Assembly (NCBI GenBank): GCA_964035545.1
Contig: CAXIUT010000187.1
Span: 1 to 24,026 of the forward strand
Length of the DNA: 24,026 nucleotides
Origin: Bugula neritina
Lineage: Eukaryota > Bryozoa > Gymnolaemata > Cheilostomatida > Bugulidae
Direction of reading: 5' to 3'
The notes below the pieces were generated by a model that was given only the letters and a program-made list of their open reading frames with translations, searched no databases and was not told where the DNA came from. Shown here in pieces: positions 19,970-24,026 of the stretch. Each line of letters starts with the position of its first letter. The stretch's first letter is position 1. Both the position numbers and the translations under genes were made by a program.

Positions 19970-21160
19970 TCATAGACATTCTGAACTCAACTAAAAAGTA
20001 AACTACTCTGATTCAGAAGTTGTTGTTAAATATTTACTAGATTTCACCTTACGTAAAATCTACTTCTATTTTGACTTTGAACTCCTCTTACGACCTTATT
20101 TATCCTTTGAATTTTACCTCAAATCTTTTATCTCTCTACTTGCCTTCTGAAACTTCTATCTAAACAACTTTATTTCAAGATCTTTTCTTGATTTCATATC
20201 ATCAATTGATTGAGCCTGTTTTCTTCCCATAAAACTAAATTGAATAGTTATCTTTTTAAGATCATTTTATTTTTTATATAACATCTTCTAAGTTTGTTCC
20301 AGGTTAAACTAAAGCATCTTTTAGTTTTCCTCTCTTACCTTTATTTCTTCTTTATACTTTTCAATCTATCTCTGTAACTTTACTATAGTTTATGCCTTTT
20401 GGACAGTTTATTCATGCAAAGAAGAAATATTCTTTTTACTCATTTATCCTTTAAGAACATTAATTGTCTGTAATAATGACTAATTTTAAAAATTGCATTT
20501 TTTGATTTGATTTTTTAAACCTTATATTTCATTTTATTTTTGTTTAATAGAATTTAAATGAATATTTTTGTTATTTATTACCTTGTTAAGATTTTCAATC
20601 GACTGTCTTGCCTTAATTAGTTCACTCTATTGTTCCTTCTTTATTTTATTCACTTTCTCCATCTATTATTGAAACCATTTGTTCTGCTATTTTAATTTAA
20701 TTAGTTCATTAGACATCTTAGCCAACTTTTATTGACTATTTTGATTCATTTCCTTCCATTTCTCTTTCTAAGCTATCTAGCTGCTCAATTTCTTCTTTAG
20801 TTCAGTCAGTTTTGATACAGATTCAGTTTTTACTCTTGAAGTTTTAGTTTCAGGTTAGTTTTTATAACGACTAGAGTTACTGACATTCGAAGTGTCTTTG
20901 AAAGAATTTTATCTACTTCTGCTTCTTCTACTTCTTTGAAAAGGATTGGCCTTTGGAGGCAACTAAGTAACCTTAATAGGAGAATTTTTAATAAATTTAC
21001 AACTATTTAACGTATATGTCTTAGAATCAACAATCTACTGGTTTCCCTCTTGATTGGGAGTTAAATAAGTAGATCTTATGTTTTGATTATTCTGATTACT
21101 TGTTGGACTGAGACTGTCTTTATATTTATAAGGACTTGACTTAGTTGACCCTGAGTACAT
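19970..21160 (-). CDS. Ser/Arg-rich coiled-coil protein
   Basis: An intronless 396-aa frame, ATG 21160 to TGA 19970-19972. The first ~130 residues are Ser/Asn/Gln-rich and disordered (YSGSTKSSPYKYK, DSLSPTSNQNNQN), with an RS-like cluster, QRSRRSRSRQNSFKD, at about 80-95. From ~135 to ~340 a long coiled coil runs with regular Leu/Ile heptads (VSKLTELKKKLSSQ, NELIKLKQQNKWFQQQMEKV, SELIKARQSIENLNKVI, TIVKLQRQIEKYKEEI). The tail is basic (GRKRSSKSKQKQILRKVK) and then Ser/Thr-rich. This architecture is common for centrosomal, basal-body or cytoskeletal linkers, but no family is identifiable. Its stop is 108 bp from that of the convergent gene. Confidence 0.8.
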
Positions 21161-21387
21161 ACAGAAAATTAGAAGATTTTAATATTATGATATAAATAAT
21201 ATATCTAACTTATCTCTATTTGATTAACTTTAGTACATCTTATCGAGTATTAGTTGAAAAGATCTTTCAGCGGATTATAAATTCTAACATAATAACTTTT
21301 TCCCAAAAATGCAATTCCAACAAGACAAATGTCTTTTGATAATCCTTTTAAAATTTATTAAATTTAATATTTGATTTATGGAGGAGA
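21161..21387. other. Intergenic spacer between two tandem minus-strand genes
   Basis: 227 bp, AT-rich. It holds the promoter of the coiled-coil gene and the 3' end of the EF-hand gene. I see no ORF or motif of note. Confidence 0.5.
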
Positions 21388-22003
21388 TCATTTGCGTTTT
21401 CCTGAACCTAGGAAATCAACAATATGTTTAGGCTTGCTCTTTTGAATTTCTTTGTGTTCGATGACCCAATTGTGATTCTTATCGAAGAATCTGAAGATTT
21501 CTCTTAAGTTCTTAGGCTGCTTTTTAAGAAGTTGATTGAAGATGTTGAATTCAGCCCATTTAATTTCCTTATCATTATCAAGATCATATGCTTCGAGAAG
21601 TTCTTTTTCGAGTTCTTTCTTCGACAATTGCTTTAGATGCTGTGGGTTGGTGGCAGTTTAAAGGTTTCCAGCACATTTTTCAACCATTTTCAATACTAAG
21701 TAGAATTACCGTTACCCATCTTAGGAGTCAAGAATGAGGATAGTTCATTCAAATCAGCTCTTCTTCCGTATTCTCTAAACTCTCTCATCAACTTTTTTCC
21801 ATCATATTAAGGACAGGCGTTAAATTCTTTCATTTCTTTGAGAGTGACGATGCCATTATCGTCATTATCAATGACTCTCAAGAATGACTTTGAAAAGTTT
21901 TATTCACCTAAATATCTACAAACTTACGGATATCCTTGATGAGAGTGGAAATAACAAAAGAATAGAATGCTAATCCAGCAACGATGACGATTTCTTTGAT
22001 CAT
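21388..22003 (-). CDS. EF-hand calcium-binding protein with N-terminal membrane anchor
   Basis: The N-terminus (MIKEIVIVAGLAFYSFVIS) is a hydrophobic anchor or signal. EF-hand loop 1 is DNDDNGIVTLKE (residues 39-50), a textbook 12-residue loop. Loop 2 is DLDNDKEIKWAE (Lys in the usual Gly position) and loop 3 is DKNHNWVIEHKE. The tail is basic (SGKRK). It probably binds Ca2+ at a membrane, as calcyphosine- or calneuron-like proteins do; the exact role is unknown. A 20-nt intron (21908-21927) is clear. Between loops 1 and 2 two models keep the frame: a second 20-nt intron (21695-21714), leaving an in-frame TGA at 21679-21681 (191 aa), or one 44-nt intron (21640-21683) without that TGA (183 aa). 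Confidence 0.8.
21695..21714 (-). other. Possible 20-nt intron of the EF-hand gene (second)
   Basis: GTAAC...TTAG on the minus strand with the length and ends typical here. Using it leaves a TGA in the next 5 codons; the alternative is a 44-nt GTTG...ACAG intron at 21640-21683. Confidence 0.45.
21908..21927 (-). other. 20-nt intron of the EF-hand gene (first)
   Basis: GTAAG...TTAG. Joins the membrane-anchor exon (STLIKDI) to REQNFSKSFLRVIDNDDNG. Confidence 0.92.
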
Positions 22004-22092
22004 GATACGATTGTAAAATATAATTAAAGATTCAAAATAAAATCCGCTTTATTCAACAAAATCAAAATTATTATTAATAGAAAATTAATAAA

Positions 22093-23932
22093 TCATTTTA
22101 ATATTTTTTCCATATACTGGTCTATGTAATTGTCAATTTGCTCAAAAAATACTTTTTTTATATTTTCTTGAGTATTTCTTAACTATTAAAAACATATTAA
22201 AGAATCTTCCTATATTTAATCACATCCTCTATTCAAACCTGCCTAATATTCCTAAGACAGACTAAAATAATTAAGAAAATTCAACTTTTTATTATATTTT
22301 ACCAGATAGTCTTCTGAAGAATGACCTATCTTCTGATAATCATTGGCTGATAATTGAGTATTCGGAAGAAAAGGAATTATCTTTTAAAGCTTAAATTGTC
22401 TATCTACAAATGATTTTTTAGAATTAAAGACCCTTGTCTTGAAAGCATTGATATCAATGATCTCCTTTTTGCACTAATCTTTCTTTATATTATTCGCTAC
22501 AGCAACTATTTTCTTTTTTTACATTTTATAGATTGGTATTTTTTCGTTAATAGACAAAGCAGTTGTAACTTTGATTTATATTTCCTATTTAGGCTGCAAA
22601 ATTTAAACACGATGATTGATAACTTACTTCTTTTGAGGCTCAAAAATCTAATTTACGATATTTTTATTTTTTAATCCTTTTTATTTAGCATTCATAGGTG
22701 TTATTTTATCTTTATTGTCATGCTTAATATCAACTTTATGATTTTGATTAACTGCTTTTACTCTATTATTCAGCTAGTCTTTTACTTTAGGTTTAACCTT
22801 CACAGGTTGAGTGGCTTCCTGACCTAAATTTGATTTCCATGTTTTCTACATCTTTTATTAATCTTATCTTTCTATTGTTCCACTCTCGTAAACCTTTCGA
22901 CTCTGAACCACTAAATTATCCTTAGATGTATTATTTATTGAATTCAATTTAGCTTCACTTGAATTTTTGGACATTTATCCAGTGGGACCAGTCTAGTTGC
23001 TAGATTTAGTTTTTTTATGCTTTTATGATTTATTTTCAGCCAGTTTAGCACTATTTTCTTCTTCTATCTACTCCATTATCTTCTATATAGTTGAACGAAT
23101 CACAGCTATTATCGGTCTCTCATAAGGTTTTTTCTTAAGAAGCGAAACTAGTAATTCTTTAATGGATGTTCTTATATTTTAGTCTCTGATTTTAAATGGC
23201 ATTTTTAATATTTTATTAAAGACTTCCTTGTTATCCTCTCCAGAATAAAAAGGACTTCCATGAAGTACCTAGTCTAGAATGATGCCTAGAGACCACACAT
23301 CTACAGCATTTGTATAATTATGAAATTTGGCTTGTTCTGGAGCAATGTACTCTTTGGTTCCAGCGATAGTTTCCATAATGATTTTTTGAGTACTAAGTCC
23401 GAAATCAGCAAGTTTGATAAGAGGTAAAGGTTTTCCAAGTATGTATTTGGTTTTAAGTAATATATTTTATGGTTTAAGATCTCTATGAGTAATTCTATGA
23501 TTATGTAATTCCTGAACTCCTCGGCTGATTTGAAATATACACTAAAGAGATTATTTTTCGTTCATTTTATTTCCTTTGATCAAATTAAGAGCATCCCTAT
23601 ATTACGGTTACAATACCATAATGACCCTCCAGAACAATACTATGTTATGTACCATACTGCTTCAGATTGATCTATTATATCGTATATTTTAAGAATATTC
23701 TAGTTCTAGACTTTCTTCAACTACTCGTTTATCATCTTTTCTTTATTGATATCTTAAAGGTCAGCGGGACATTTCTTGACCTTCCGGATAGCTATAGAAT
23801 CTTTCAGCTCAGCATCATAGATACGAAATACCTATATTAGATAACTAGAACTTGAGCAAAGTTACCCTCACCAATCAGTTCTGCTTTATTGAGATCAAAC
23901 TCTTTCTTAAAGTGGGGTGATTTAATCTTCAT
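22093..23932 (-). CDS. Protein kinase with long C-terminal extension
   Basis: A 599-aa protein from three exons, with introns at 23832-23851 and 23597-23616. The kinase domain fills about residues 15-285. It has the Gly loop IGEGNFAQVF (20-29), YITQYCSGGSLW hinge region, HRDLKPQN (136-143), LADFG (D163), GTKEYIAPEQ, DVWSLGIIL and a terminal KPYERP. The catalytic Asp, Asn and DFG Asp are present. The VAIK position, however, reads IAIRKV, with Arg where Lys is expected and Lys next to it (K44), so ATP anchoring may be shifted or altered. The remaining ~310 residues are Lys/Asn/Gln-rich, without a domain I recognise, ending in a possible helix (EQIDNYIDQYMEKILK). The start codon lies only 29 nt from the right telomere. 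Confidence 0.87.
23597..23616 (-). other. 20-nt intron (terminal kinase gene, second)
   Basis: GTATT...ATAG; joins SGGSL to WDALNLIKG, the expected kinase hinge/alpha-D continuation. Confidence 0.93.
23832..23851 (-). other. 20-nt intron (terminal kinase gene, first)
   Basis: GTTCT...ATAG; interrupts the Gly loop between GEGNFAQ and VFRIYDAE. It begins GTT, not GTA. Confidence 0.92.
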
Positions 23933-23961
23933 TTTATTATTAATATAGCTTACTTATCATC
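23933..23961. promoter_or_regulatory. Ultra-short 5' leader between telomere and kinase start
   Basis: Only 29 bp separate the kinase ATG from the G4T2 tract, so leader and any promoter must fit here or include telomere DNA. No recognisable motif beyond high A+T. Confidence 0.45.
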
Positions 23962-24026
23962 TTGGGGTTGGGGTTGGGGTTGGGGTTGGGGTTGGGGTTG
24001 GGGTTGGGGTTGGGGTTGGGGTTGGG
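23962..24026. repeat. Right telomere, (TTGGGG)n
   Basis: About 11 perfect TTGGGG units run to the last base, the expected 3' G-strand end of the chromosome. Confidence 0.98.

Overview
The window is a ciliate macronuclear chromosome, or two joined ones. The evidence is: C4A2 telomere repeats at the left end and G4T2 repeats at the right end; 15 protein genes that read through only if TAA and TAG mean glutamine and TGA is the main stop; and intergenic gaps mostly of 40-230 bp. Introns are extremely short: 13 of the 15 proposed are exactly 20 nt, firmly placed and GTA/GTT...AG, one more is 20 nt but tentative, and one is 22 nt. Pure G4T2 telomeres suggest an oligohymenophorean such as a Tetrahymena relative, while introns of about 20 nt are Paramecium-like. 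I cannot name the species. Standard-code ORF finding shatters nearly every gene here, so the CDS entries below were rebuilt by hand with code 6 and intron removal.

Left block (1-16777, telomere at both ends), in order: RBR-type E3 ubiquitin ligase (-), syntaxin-type SNARE (+), TRAF-type zinc-finger protein (+), protein kinase (-), MORN-repeat protein with an in-frame TGA (-), GH38 alpha-mannosidase (+), TMEM181-like membrane protein (-), secreted FAD oxidoreductase with an N-terminal triple repeat (+), ABHD4/5-type alpha/beta hydrolase (+), coiled-coil protein (-). Right block (16778-24026, telomere only at the right end): unknown basic protein (+), large unknown protein (+), Ser/Arg-rich coiled-coil protein (-), membrane-anchored EF-hand protein (-), protein kinase starting 29 nt from the telomere (-).

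The genes are ordinary eukaryotic housekeeping and trafficking functions (SNARE, mannosidase, Golgi/ER-type membrane protein, kinases) with no operon logic. Neighbours are divergent, convergent or tandem, with minimal spacers.

Three things stand out. (1) A full-length G4T2 telomere tract (16701-16777) lies inside the chromosome, in the 327-bp gap between two divergent genes. (2) Up to three genes carry a TGA inside an otherwise intact frame, the best case being in the middle of a MORN repeat. This raises the possibility of a context-dependent UGA (sense/stop) as described for karyorelict and Condylostoma codes; nonsense mutation or sequencing error are the alternatives. (3) Intron length is nearly invariant at 20 nt.
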